Of a DNA stretch of 8,299 nt, positions 1 through 7,061 are shown in pieces. The position numbers and the translations under genes were made by a program. Each line of letters opens with the position of its first letter. Position 1 is the first letter of the stretch. The notes beneath the pieces are model-generated. The model had not been told where the DNA came from. It saw nothing but the letters and a program-made list of their open reading frames with translations, and ran no database searches. This DNA is from Promethearchaeota archaeon (lineage in GTDB: Archaea > Asgardarchaeota > Lokiarchaeia > Sigyniarchaeales > SOKP01), in the NCBI GenBank assembly GCA_030605895.1, contig JAUWHL010000088.1:1-8299 (forward strand), given 5' to 3'.

Positions 1-71
1 ATTTACTCTCTTTGATTTTAAATATTGGAATTATTCTTATAATAATAGAAATATAAAACTGATCATACAAT

Positions 72-81
72 TATATCATAA
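72..81 (+). promoter_or_regulatory. Candidate TATA box of uvrC
   Basis: The ten bases TATATCATAA end 22 bases before the uvrC ATG. In archaea a TATA box centred about 26 bases before the transcription start would put that start at or next to the ATG, so the mRNA would be leaderless or nearly so. That agrees with the lack of any Shine-Dalgarno match before the gene. The same ten bases occur upstream of the hydrolase gene at 7858-7867. The assignment is inference, because AT-rich words like this arise easily by chance. The rest of 1-103 shows no coding sequence that I can support. Confidence 0.4.
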
Positions 82-103
82 TTCTCATTAAAATTTTATA
101 TTT

Positions 104-1930
104 ATGAAGGATTTAGACTTACAACGAAAGAGTTTACCAAATGAACCGGGAGTTTATTTATTTAGGGATAAAAAAGGTTCAATTATTTACATAGGAAAAG
201 CTAAAAATCTCAAGAAGAGAGTCAATCAATATTTCTTAAAAACTAGTTATACAGATCCTTATTATGAAGAAAAAATTAAAGAACTAGTAAAGCTGATACA
301 TTCTATTGAATATATTGTAACTGAAAATGAGAAAGAAGCTTTAATTTTAGAAAATATTCAAATTAAAAAACATCTCCCTCGCTTTAATGTAATCATGAGG
401 GATTCTAAGACATATCCTTGGGTGGCATTTTTTTACTCTGAAGATTTTCCAAGGATCCGTGTACTTAGAAATCCAGAAAAGTACTCTAAAGATAATACGT
501 TTTTAGGGCCTTATACAGATAAAAAAGAAATAATAAGAATACTTAGAGATCTAAGAAAAATATTCCCTTATTGTTCATGTAAAAAGCCTATTAAAAAAAA
601 AAAGAGAGCTTGTTTGTATTTTCAATTAAAACTTTGTCCTGGACCATGTATTACTACAGTTACTAAAGAAGAATATCGTGAAAATATTAGGAAAATCGAA
701 TTATTTTTAAAAGGAGAAACTAATGAGTTAAAAAATCAGATATCAGAAAAAATGTACATAGCATCTAAAAACCAAGATTTTGAATCAGCAGTCCTCTGGA
801 GGGATAAATTGGAAGATATAGATCATGCCACTGATCGACAACACGTATTAATGAATCATGAAGCCAATAAGGATATTGTCGGTTTTTATAGTACTGAAAA
901 ATATATGGCGATGGTCATTATCCATATTAGAGAAAGCAGGATTTTGAATAAAAGTTCATTTACTTTTGATTTACGTGAGAAACTAATTCAAAAGAAAGAG
1001 ATTATGAACTCAATATTAGAACAATATTATCAAAATTTCAAATCTCAATTACCAGATATTATTATCATTCCTGATATAGATGATAGATTTAGAATCTTAT
1101 CAGATTTTTTAAAAGATATTAAAGAGGATATACAAATCAGAGCGGCATTTAATGAAAATGAAACAAGTTTGCAACGTATAGCAAATAAAAACGCAAAAGT
1201 TATGGTTGAGCAGCAAATACAAATGGAAGAAATTAAAATGAATGACAAAGAATTTCGAGAGAAAATTCTTGAAGAGACAAAAGAAGTTTTGGATTTACCT
1301 AAATTACCGCGAATTATTGAGGGTTTTGACGTCTCAAATATAGATGGTAAAGATGCTACCGGCTCTATGGTTTATTTCCTTGAGGGAAAACCTTATAATA
1401 AGTATTATCGGCATTTTAAAATTCGTTCTAAATCTACCCCTGATGATGTTGCAATGATGAAAGAAGTAATAAAAAGACGATATAACATGCTTTTAGAAAG
1501 AAATTTAGAATTACCAGATTTAATACTAGTTGATGGGGGAAAAGGGCAATTAAATGCGGGAATCTCAATTCTAGAAAAATTAGGGCTAAATATCCCAATA
1601 ATTGGCTTAGCGAAAAAATATGAAGAAATATATTTACCTTCTAAGAAAAACCCAATTGTTCTACCTAAAAACTCATCGGTTTTGAAATTATTTCAAAGAG
1701 TACGCAATGAGGCGCATCGGTTTGCTGTTAGACTTCAGAAAAAACAAAGGAAAAAACGTATTACTGGCTCAATATTAGATGATATTGAAGGAATTGGTCC
1801 AGTTACTAGAAATAAATTATTAAATCACTTTGGAAGTGTAGATAACATACGGAAATCTACCCTAGAAGAAATATCACAAATAATAGGTGAAAAGTTAGCA
1901 AAAAAAGTATTAGATAAATTAATTGAATAG
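104..1930 (+). CDS. uvrC: UvrABC system endonuclease subunit UvrC
   Basis: This is the dual-incision nuclease of nucleotide excision repair, which cuts damaged DNA on both sides of the lesion after UvrA/UvrB loading. It has 608 residues, the normal length for the family, and all domains are present. The N-terminal GIY-YIG nuclease (about 13-95) has Y18, Y29, K32, R39, E83 and N95 in the expected places. A cysteine cluster (C157 or C159, C170, C178, C182) matches the iron-sulfur ligands of UvrC. A UVR motif for UvrB contact lies near 205-240. The RNase H-like second nuclease has D409, D477 and H538, with D448 nearby. A tandem helix-hairpin-helix region follows at about 555-607. The ATG at 104 is the first Met after an in-frame TAA at 89-91. 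No uvrA or uvrB is visible. Archaeal uvrC genes are generally regarded as acquired from bacteria. The identification is secure. Confidence 0.97.
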   Translation: MKDLDLQRKSLPNEPGVYLFRDKKGSIIYIGKAKNLKKRVNQYFLKTSYTDPYYEEKIKELVKLIHSIEYIVTENEKEALILENIQIKKHLPRFNVIMRDSKTYPWVAFFYSEDFPRIRVLRNPEKYSKDNTFLGPYTDKKEIIRILRDLRKIFPYCSCKKPIKKKKRACLYFQLKLCPGPCITTVTKEEYRENIRKIELFLKGETNELKNQISEKMYIASKNQDFESAVLWRDKLEDIDHATDRQHVLMNHEANKDIVGFYSTEKYMAMVIIHIRESRILNKSSFTFDLREKLIQKKEIMNSILEQYYQNFKSQLPDIIIIPDIDDRFRILSDFLKDIKEDIQIRAAFNENETSLQRIANKNAKVMVEQQIQMEEIKMNDKEFREKILEETKEVLDLPKLPRIIEGFDVSNIDGKDATGSMVYFLEGKPYNKYYRHFKIRSKSTPDDVAMMKEVIKRRYNMLLERNLELPDLILVDGGKGQLNAGISILEKLGLNIPIIGLAKKYEEIYLPSKKNPIVLPKNSSVLKLFQRVRNEAHRFAVRLQKKQRKKRITGSILDDIEGIGPVTRNKLLNHFGSVDNIRKSTLEEISQIIGEKLAKKVLDKLIE

Positions 1931-1954
1931 CTTACGCTATTAGTAAAAAAAAAA
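1926..1954 (-). terminator. Hairpin and T-tract at the end of the MFS gene
   Basis: Read on the minus strand, ten T (complement of A at 1945-1954) lie 9 bases after the transporter stop codon. They are followed by a perfect hairpin: AATAGC at 1926-1931 and GCTATT at 1936-1941 around a 4-base loop. Archaeal termination depends mainly on T-tracts in the non-template strand, so the tract is the likely functional part. The hairpin overlaps the uvrC stop codon, but it has the wrong polarity (followed by A, not T) to be a classical terminator for uvrC. Confidence 0.55.
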
Positions 1955-1963
1955 GTTAGATGA

Positions 1964-3229
1964 TTATAAATATTCATTTTTTATTCTCGATAGTAAAGCG
2001 AAAATGATTATACTTGCTCCTAAGAGTATAAATGTTATATTTAAATTCCACATAACAAAATATCCGACAAGAGGGTAAAGTATTGCTCTTATAAGACTTG
2101 CTACCATATTTATAGTGCTTATTACAGTGGCTCTATTCTCTGTTTCAATTTGTTTATTCATTCCCTTAACGAATATCAGACTCCTGGTGAAGCCAAATCC
2201 TATAACAATAAGAATTAAAGGAATACTGACTGGAATGAAGTATATCAACGCCATTAGGATAAATCCAATTCCGGGAATTATCGTATATACCTGTAGAAAC
2301 CTTCTCTTGTTATTTATTTTGCTTTCTAAAGTAGTAATTACATTGTTAAATAGTATTTGTATAATTGTCATTGATGTACTTACAAATCCAAAGAATATCA
2401 ATTGAACAGTTAATGCTTCAAGATATATTTGATAAGTCCAAATCAAAAAGAACACTAGGGATTCTGTTATTATCATTTCAAAAGCTAATAACCTTAAAAC
2501 TTTATTTTTCGTGAGTTCTGTGAATCCAGATTTTACTATGGTGAAGTATTTCTCCTTTTTCTTCCTCTCTAAGTCATGATTAGGTTCTTTTAATGTTAAT
2601 GAGATTAATGTAGCAATGATAAAAGGGAAGAATATAAGACTCATCACTAAGTTCAAAGAAAAATAAGCGCCAATAACAGAACCAATTGGAGCGGAAATTC
2701 CGATACCCAACAAATGAAAACTTCTATTCCTCGCCATTACTTTAGAAACATCATCTTCTCTTCCAAGTTTTCTCAATGTGTCATATATGAAAGCTTGATC
2801 AGTACCTGATATTAAAGCAGCTCCAAAAGCCCATAAAGTTTCTCCAATAGCAAAAATGAATATATTTGGATAACTTCCATAAACTAATGCAGCAAATGCC
2901 GTTGAGAATGCACCTAATAACAGAGAAAACTTTCGACTTATATAATCTGCTATTGCTCCACAAGGAATTTCAAATACCAATATCATTACAGTAAAGAAAC
3001 TTTGTAGAAACATTACTTCGACAAATGTCAATTTCCCCCATGTTAAAAAAAATGGCAATAGAATTCCTGAGATTAAATGAAAACCTTCAATGAAGTGAAT
3101 TAAATAAGATTTCCATATATTGCCTCTCCACGTGTTTAAATTAACAGATAATTCCTTACCTTCTAACTCTAAAGAAGATTCTCCTAACTCTTCCTGAGTA
3201 AATTCCTTTAATTCTGACATTTTTTCCAC
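1964..3229 (-). CDS. Major facilitator superfamily (MFS) transporter, substrate unknown
   Basis: This is a polytopic membrane protein with about 12 hydrophobic segments, the classical MFS number. They fall in two blocks of six separated by a charged central loop (around residues 215-235, KEPNHDLERKKKEKY). After the second segment, EIPCGAIADYISRKF matches MFS motif A (G-x-x-x-D-x-x-x-R-[KR]), placed on the cytoplasmic side. A hydrophilic, acidic N-terminal stretch of about 38 residues precedes the first segment. The longest frame starts with GTG at 3229. The ATG at 3220 (fourth codon, MSELKEF) is at least as likely, giving 418 residues. The gene stands alone, convergent with uvrC, with about 480 bp of non-coding DNA upstream. 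The family covers sugars, drugs and metabolites, and no residues visible here decide the substrate. Confidence 0.88.
   Translation of the reverse strand: MEKMSELKEFTQEELGESSLELEGKELSVNLNTWRGNIWKSYLIHFIEGFHLISGILLPFFLTWGKLTFVEVMFLQSFFTVMILVFEIPCGAIADYISRKFSLLLGAFSTAFAALVYGSYPNIFIFAIGETLWAFGAALISGTDQAFIYDTLRKLGREDDVSKVMARNRSFHLLGIGISAPIGSVIGAYFSLNLVMSLIFFPFIIATLISLTLKEPNHDLERKKKEKYFTIVKSGFTELTKNKVLRLLAFEMIITESLVFFLIWTYQIYLEALTVQLIFFGFVSTSMTIIQILFNNVITTLESKINNKRRFLQVYTIIPGIGFILMALIYFIPVSIPLILIVIGFGFTRSLIFVKGMNKQIETENRATVISTINMVASLIRAILYPLVGYFVMWNLNITFILLGASIIIFALLSRIKNEYL
1977..1982 (+). terminator. Possible T-tract terminator of uvrC
   Basis: A run of six T on the plus strand lies 46 bases after the uvrC stop codon, inside the last codons of the converging transporter gene. 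It is the first T-tract after uvrC of the kind archaeal RNA polymerase could terminate on. Support is only its position and composition. Convergent transcripts would overlap by some tens of bases. Confidence 0.3.
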
Positions 3230-3433
3230 TTAATTTAAAATCTTAAGTTTTTTTTTTCTTTTATTAAAAAAACATATTTGGTATTTTAATTATAGAGAGT
3301 TCACCGATTGAATGAAAAAATTAAACCATGAATTCAAGGAATATAAATATTAAAACAGAGTAGAAAAAGAAGAATGCAGTTGTGAAGCAAGAAAGTCGAG
3401 AAAAGGTTAAGTGTATCGTTGATTATTATGTTT

Positions 3434-3574
3434 TTATGATGATAATATTGTTGGGTTGTATGCTTTAAAACCAACAAACATAATTACCATAGTAATATTA
3501 TTAATACAAGACGGATTTTGAACTACCATATCTCCTTGGTGAGATCCAATCCAATTATTTTCTTTAATTACCAT
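3434..3574 (-). pseudogene. Possible remnant of a hexapeptide-repeat acyltransferase, or small protein
   Basis: An open frame of 46 codons runs from ATG (3572-3574) to TAA (3434-3436) on the minus strand. The frame stays open upstream for about 14 more codons (ending FVDCI) before an in-frame TAA. The start of the peptide, MVIKENNWIGSH, resembles the VI-x-x-N-x-WIGS turn of left-handed beta-helix acyltransferases. The end, VGFKAYNPTILSS, is reminiscent of their closing G-x-PA-x-x-I segment. In complete members these flank about two hexapeptide coils; here the middle (QGDMVVQNPSCINNITMVIM) keeps only a loose hydrophobic rhythm. That pattern suggests a decayed 3' fragment rather than an intact enzyme. 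There is no ribosome binding site. The likeness is judged by eye and could be chance in AT-rich DNA; a lineage-specific small protein is the alternative. Confidence 0.27.
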
Positions 3575-3664
3575 GATACAATCAACAAATATGTTTAATA
3601 AATTTATATTATAGTAAAACTTATAAATTTAACGGTATGATTCTTATCTTTTTTAAACAAACTT

Positions 3665-3703
3665 GAAGAAATGGGAAAAAGATGGGAAACTTCTTCTAAA
3701 AAA
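3665..3703 (-). terminator. T-tract and weak hairpin after the phosphohexomutase gene
   Basis: On the minus strand a T6 run (complement of A at 3698-3703) starts 7 bases after the mutase stop. It is followed by GAAGAA and TTCTTC arms (plus-strand 3691-3696 and 3665-3670) around a 20-base loop that contains another T5. The loop carries a direct repeat, ATGGGAAA on the plus strand at 3671-3678 and 3682-3689, with a period of 11. T-rich sequence just after a stop codon fits archaeal termination. The hairpin alone is weak. Confidence 0.38.
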
Positions 3704-3709
3704 TATGTT

Positions 3710-5134
3710 TTAAGAAATAACTAATTTCACAAGTTCTGCGGTTGCTTCACAATAAACTCTAGCTAGTGATTCCCTTTTTGCTTCACTTATAATTCTAATT
3801 ACTGGTTCTGTATTTGAGGGATGGATGAGAACAAACCAATCCTTTCCTTGACCAAATCTAAGATCATTGTTTATTTGTTCTACATTTTCCCCTTCATCTT
3901 TTAGTTCTGCTTTTAATTTTTTAATAATTAATTCAGTATCTACATTTTTAATATTAATTTTAATTCGATGTGAATAATATTTAGGTAATTCTGCTACCAA
4001 TTTAGAAACTTTCTCTCCTGTTTTTACCAGCATTTCAACTATTTTTGCTGCTGCAAAAATCCCATCTCTCGTATTATTGAAATTCGGGAACATAAAACCC
4101 CCACATGAGCCTTCTCCACCAAAAACTAATTGGTTCTTTGGTGAATTTAATATTAATTTATCCATTTCTAGTGTTAAAAATCGCTCTCCTACGGGGGTTC
4201 TAATAACATGGGCATTATATTTTTCAGCTATCGCTTCAAACCTTAACGATGATGCTAAATTTGTTACAAAACATATTTCTTTATTGGTATATTCTTGGTT
4301 TTTTAAATAATATTCTGTAATTAGTGCTAATCCGATGTCTTCTGGATAGCATACTCCATTTTCTCCGACAATTGCTAATCTATCAGCATCTGAATCATGA
4401 GCAAATCCAATATCGTATTTTCCTTGCCAAACTTCCATTATCAAATCTGTGAGATTCCGCTTTATAGGTTCGATTTCTCGTGGAAAGTCTTTATTTACAT
4501 GTAATTCGTCGTTAAGGAGTTTTATTTTACATCCTAATTCACTTAATACTTTAGGTGTAACAAATTTACCTGCACCTGCGCCAGTATCAATAACTACTCT
4601 AAGATTATTATGACTTTTTACATCTCTGTAATCAATATAATTAAATAAATCTTGAATATAGTTTGGAATGGGATTCAAATTTTCTACTTTGTTTTCTAAT
4701 TCAGGTAGATCAATTTTATATGAATTCAAATCAATGTTTTTTAAATGGTTTGAAATAATCTCTAAATCATTATTATCTAAAAATGTTTTTGCAGACAGTA
4801 ATTTCAAACCATTCCATTCCTGAGGATTATGAGATCCAGTAATAATGATCCCCCCAGGTATATTTAATTTGTTTTTAGTATGGATAATTACTGGTGTTGG
4901 GCATATTCCAAGATTTACTATTTTAAAACCTGAACTAATTAATCCTTCCATTATTGCTTGTTCAATATAAGTTCCGCTTGGTCTTGTATCTCGACCTATG
5001 ATAATTTTCTTTTCTTCACCTTTAAACCATAATCCATATGCAATTGCAATTCTCTTAACAGTATTGAAGTTGAGATCTTTATTAACTAACCCTCTAATTC
5101 CGCTCAATGTAAAAATTATGTTCTTTTCTTCCAT
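3710..5134 (-). CDS. Phosphohexomutase (phosphoglucosamine mutase / phosphomannomutase / phosphoglucomutase family)
   Basis: This is a cytosolic alpha-D-phosphohexomutase that interconverts hexose 6-phosphate and 1-phosphate through a phosphoserine. It has 474 residues and four domains. The catalytic loop ITGSHNP carries the phosphoserine at S101. The magnesium loop is DSDADR, with D247, D249 and D251. The sugar-specificity loop GGEGSCGG spans 339-346. The C-terminal phosphate loop HPSNTEP spans 438-444, followed by R447. The GEG-x-x-GG loop is of the archaeal type, unlike GE-x-SGH of bacterial GlmM, so the sugar (glucosamine, mannose or glucose) cannot be fixed. H438 stands where most members have Arg. 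The ATG at 5134 is one base after the stop of the ROK kinase gene, so the two are surely co-transcribed and probably act in sequence towards a nucleotide sugar. No clear ribosome binding site is seen, so translational coupling is likely. Confidence 0.93.
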   Translation of the reverse strand: MEEKNIIFTLSGIRGLVNKDLNFNTVKRIAIAYGLWFKGEEKKIIIGRDTRPSGTYIEQAIMEGLISSGFKIVNLGICPTPVIIHTKNKLNIPGGIIITGSHNPQEWNGLKLLSAKTFLDNNDLEIISNHLKNIDLNSYKIDLPELENKVENLNPIPNYIQDLFNYIDYRDVKSHNNLRVVIDTGAGAGKFVTPKVLSELGCKIKLLNDELHVNKDFPREIEPIKRNLTDLIMEVWQGKYDIGFAHDSDADRLAIVGENGVCYPEDIGLALITEYYLKNQEYTNKEICFVTNLASSLRFEAIAEKYNAHVIRTPVGERFLTLEMDKLILNSPKNQLVFGGEGSCGGFMFPNFNNTRDGIFAAAKIVEMLVKTGEKVSKLVAELPKYYSHRIKINIKNVDTELIIKKLKAELKDEGENVEQINNDLRFGQGKDWFVLIHPSNTEPVIRIISEAKRESLARVYCEATAELVKLVIS

Positions 5135-5135
5135 C

Positions 5136-6155
5136 TTATTTCTGTTTTAATTTGGAGATTATTGAATTATTTTCAATTTTGTATTTAACGAGTGCTAAAG
5201 CACCTCTTAATCCAATTTCATCTTTATATTTTGTTAATTTTATTTTTGGTGGATGATTGGTTGTAAATTTAATGGGATCTATTTCAAACTGTTTACATAT
5301 TTGAGGGATTATCTGTTCTTTATCTTTCATCATTGCCCCTCCAAAATAAATGGATGTACAATCATAATAATTATTTACTATACCAATTCCTATTTTTGTA
5401 TAGAAAACACAATCATTAACTATCTTTTTAGATAATTCATCGCCTTCTCTTGCAGCTTGAAAAACCTCTTTAGCTGTTATCCTCGACTTATCTTTTTCTA
5501 CAATGCTCATCAATATACCTGCATTAAGTTTTCCTTCTTGCAATGCATTTAATGCTCTGTTTCGAACACCTGTTCCAGAACTATAAGCTTCCCAGCACCC
5601 ATGTGCTCCACAATTGCACTGAGCTTTACTTTTTGGTTCAACTAAGGCATGCCCTATTTCTGCTGCATTCCCTTCTTTTCCTAATAGTAGGTGTCCATTA
5701 CAAATAACACCTCCTCCAACACCAGTAGACATAGTTATATATACTAAATTGTCTTTCTCCCCATCGTTGGCTTCAAAGAAATGTACACCTAAAACACTCC
5801 CATTACAATCATTAATAAAATATATAGGAATTTCAGGAAATTTCTCTTTAATTGGCTCTTTTAAGGGAATTACTCTAAATCCAAGATTAGCATTATTGAA
5901 AACCTCTCCTTTTTCTATATTCAAAGGACCTGCTGTAGCAATCCCTATTCCTAAAATCTGTCCTTTAGTAATACTGTTTTCAGATAGTAACTCCGTTAAA
6001 ATTTGGCATACTGAATTACTAATTGAATATTCATTTTCCTTTAATGTTGCGGTAATTCTTTTTTTAATATTTTTTTCATTTAAATCTGCTGTACAAATAG
6101 CAACTCGAACCCAAGTACCTCCAATATCTACGCCCGCAATGAATTTTTTATCCAT
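5136..6155 (-). CDS. ROK-family sugar kinase (glucokinase or N-acetylhexosamine kinase type)
   Basis: This is a cytosolic ATP-dependent kinase of the ROK family, expected to phosphorylate glucose, mannose or an N-acetylhexosamine on the 6-hydroxyl. It has 339 residues. The phosphate-binding DIGGT is at 10-14. The catalytic base is D116 in INDCNG, where the usual form is ND-A-N. The glycine-rich STGVGGG lies at 143-149, and the sugar-binding EIGH at 166-169. The ROK zinc motif CNCGAHGC supplies C180, C182 and C187 together with H169, followed by E189, which in relatives contacts the sugar. There is no N-terminal DNA-binding domain, so it is a kinase and not a ROK repressor. Downstream, the phosphohexomutase starts after one base. 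Before the ATG a weak GTGAG (6162-6166) sits six bases upstream. The substrate is inferred only from the family and the neighbour. Confidence 0.93.
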   Translation of the reverse strand: MDKKFIAGVDIGGTWVRVAICTADLNEKNIKKRITATLKENEYSISNSVCQILTELLSENSITKGQILGIGIATAGPLNIEKGEVFNNANLGFRVIPLKEPIKEKFPEIPIYFINDCNGSVLGVHFFEANDGEKDNLVYITMSTGVGGGVICNGHLLLGKEGNAAEIGHALVEPKSKAQCNCGAHGCWEAYSSGTGVRNRALNALQEGKLNAGILMSIVEKDKSRITAKEVFQAAREGDELSKKIVNDCVFYTKIGIGIVNNYYDCTSIYFGGAMMKDKEQIIPQICKQFEIDPIKFTTNHPPKIKLTKYKDEIGLRGALALVKYKIENNSIISKLKQK

Positions 6156-6260
6156 TTTTATCTCACATTCAAATTTTCTGAATTTTCCTTAACATCTAAA
6201 TAAAATAAAGATTTCAAATATTTCAAAATATTATTTTATCAATAAAAGTTTTTCTGTGGT
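6156..6260 (-). promoter_or_regulatory. Intergenic region with probable promoter of the kinase-mutase operon
   Basis: The 105 bases between the radical SAM gene and the kinase gene are almost entirely A and T. An AT box (TTTATTTTATTT read on the minus strand, about 6200-6211) is a candidate TATA element, which would give a leader of roughly 25 bases before the kinase ATG. An AT-only inverted repeat (TTTTAT 6235-6240, ATAAAA 6243-6248) lies just past the radical SAM stop. The kinase-mutase pair could instead be read through from the upstream genes; the sequence does not decide. Confidence 0.3.
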
Positions 6261-7061
6261 TTAGTATACATTTATTTCTATTTTTTTATCATTGATTATC
6301 TTCTTAAAAATAGTGGCAATCTCTCTTTTCCTATCGTCATCTATTGAGAATACAAAATATTCTGCTGGGATTCTCGCAGTTGAATATATTTGTATAATCT
6401 CTGGTTTTATCCGTTTTAAAGCGCGAGCTAAATCAAGAATATTTATTGAATTATTGTTTGGAATAAATTCTTCTTTGTAAGAATTAAAAATTAAACTTTG
6501 AATTGCTAATTTATGATCTTTAGGCATTTCTTGTTTCAGTTTAACTAATGACTCAATTATCATTTCTATATTAGGAGTATCATGATGCGGGCGATTAGTT
6601 CTCTTGAAGTCAACATCATTAGCTGCGTCTAATTTTGCTAAAACTAATTCAAATTGTTTAACTCTTTCCCTTATTATATCTATATAAAGAGTACTAGAAT
6701 TTGTAAATAATGTAAGCAATGGTTTTTCATTAATCCAATTTAATTCATCCCTAACATCCTCAGCAATCTCGAGAAACTCTAATAGATTTTCATTCAGGGT
6801 AGGTTCTCCATTATAACCAAAGGTAATTGAATTTAGATGTGGAACATATTTTAAAATTGATTTTAATTCTTTTCTAAAATTGGGTGATGGTGGTAAATGA
6901 ATTTTATGATTAGGAGAAACTAAATTATCTTTCTTTGTTAATCCAATTTCACAGTATACACAATTATAAGTACATAACTTATAATTAGCTAAAACATTAA
7001 CACCTAACGAAAGTCCTAATCGCCTTGATTGAAATGGACCATATGTGTATTCTCTTGGCAT
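6261..7061 (-). CDS. Radical SAM protein, COG0731 / TYW1-related type
   Basis: This protein is expected to bind a [4Fe-4S] cluster and S-adenosylmethionine and to start radical chemistry. It has 266 residues. The cluster motif C-x3-C-x2-C is at C30, C34 and C37 (LCTYNCVYCEIG). It is preceded by YGPFQSRRLGLSLGVNV, the opening typical of the COG0731 group of oxidoreductases related to the wybutosine enzyme TYW1. The SAM-binding NGEPTL follows at 84-89. TNSS at 120-123, KLDAA at 143-147 and a late YSTARIPAE (226-234, compare the TV-x-RPPAE form in relatives) complete the family pattern. It lacks the flavodoxin domain of eukaryotic TYW1 and is shorter than archaeal Taw1, so the reaction is not assigned. 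The ATG at 7061 abuts the TAA of the upstream hydrolase gene with no base between, so the two genes are very likely translationally coupled. Confidence 0.9.
   Translation of the reverse strand: MPREYTYGPFQSRRLGLSLGVNVLANYKLCTYNCVYCEIGLTKKDNLVSPNHKIHLPPSPNFRKELKSILKYVPHLNSITFGYNGEPTLNENLLEFLEIAEDVRDELNWINEKPLLTLFTNSSTLYIDIIRERVKQFELVLAKLDAANDVDFKRTNRPHHDTPNIEMIIESLVKLKQEMPKDHKLAIQSLIFNSYKEEFIPNNNSINILDLARALKRIKPEIIQIYSTARIPAEYFVFSIDDDRKREIATIFKKIINDKKIEINVY

Larger units (their letters stand above)
3230..3709. other. 480-bp stretch without a confirmed gene
   Basis: This gap lies between the 3' end of the phosphohexomutase gene and the 5' end of the transporter gene. It should hold the mutase terminator at its right end and the transporter promoter at its left end. 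Near 3248-3257 there is a T10 run on the plus strand, and AT-rich sequence around 3272-3296 could hold a TATA box for the transporter. The middle holds a 46-codon frame on the minus strand (3434-3574) and a patch of higher GC around 3375-3420. I see no tRNA, no CRISPR and no transposase remnant. Confidence 0.6.

Noticed and set aside
1045..1248. Minus-strand open frame inside uvrC
   Set aside because: Antisense shadow of a region coding for conserved UvrC sequence, with no ribosome binding site or promoter.
1945..1954. A10 run after uvrC as its own terminator
   Set aside because: On the uvrC transcript it is an A-tract; archaeal termination uses T-tracts in the non-template strand, so it fits only the opposite gene.
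2115..2405. Plus-strand open frame of 96 codons, strongly hydrophobic
   Set aside because: Antisense to transmembrane segments of the MFS gene; the hydrophobicity is a mirror of the AT-rich coding strand.
3361..3420. Patch of higher GC as a possible tRNA or small RNA
   Set aside because: No T-loop GTTCGA-type sequence, no acceptor stem pairing and no CCA context could be found.
3436..3442. ATGATGA resembling the C box of an archaeal C/D guide RNA
   Set aside because: No CTGA D box occurs within the next 60 bases on this strand and no paired C'/D' boxes are seen.
3448..3477. Inverted repeat TTGTTGG / CCAACAA with a 16-base loop
   Set aside because: A seven-base stem without a following T-tract, lying inside the candidate 46-codon frame; not enough to call an RNA element.
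4077..4310. Plus-strand open frame inside the phosphohexomutase gene
   Set aside because: Antisense to the region coding the sugar-binding loop; no independent support.
5749..6192. Plus-strand open frame of 147 codons
   Set aside because: It is antisense to the ROK kinase gene, which has all family motifs; the antisense peptide matches nothing and is low in charged residues, as expected of a shadow frame.
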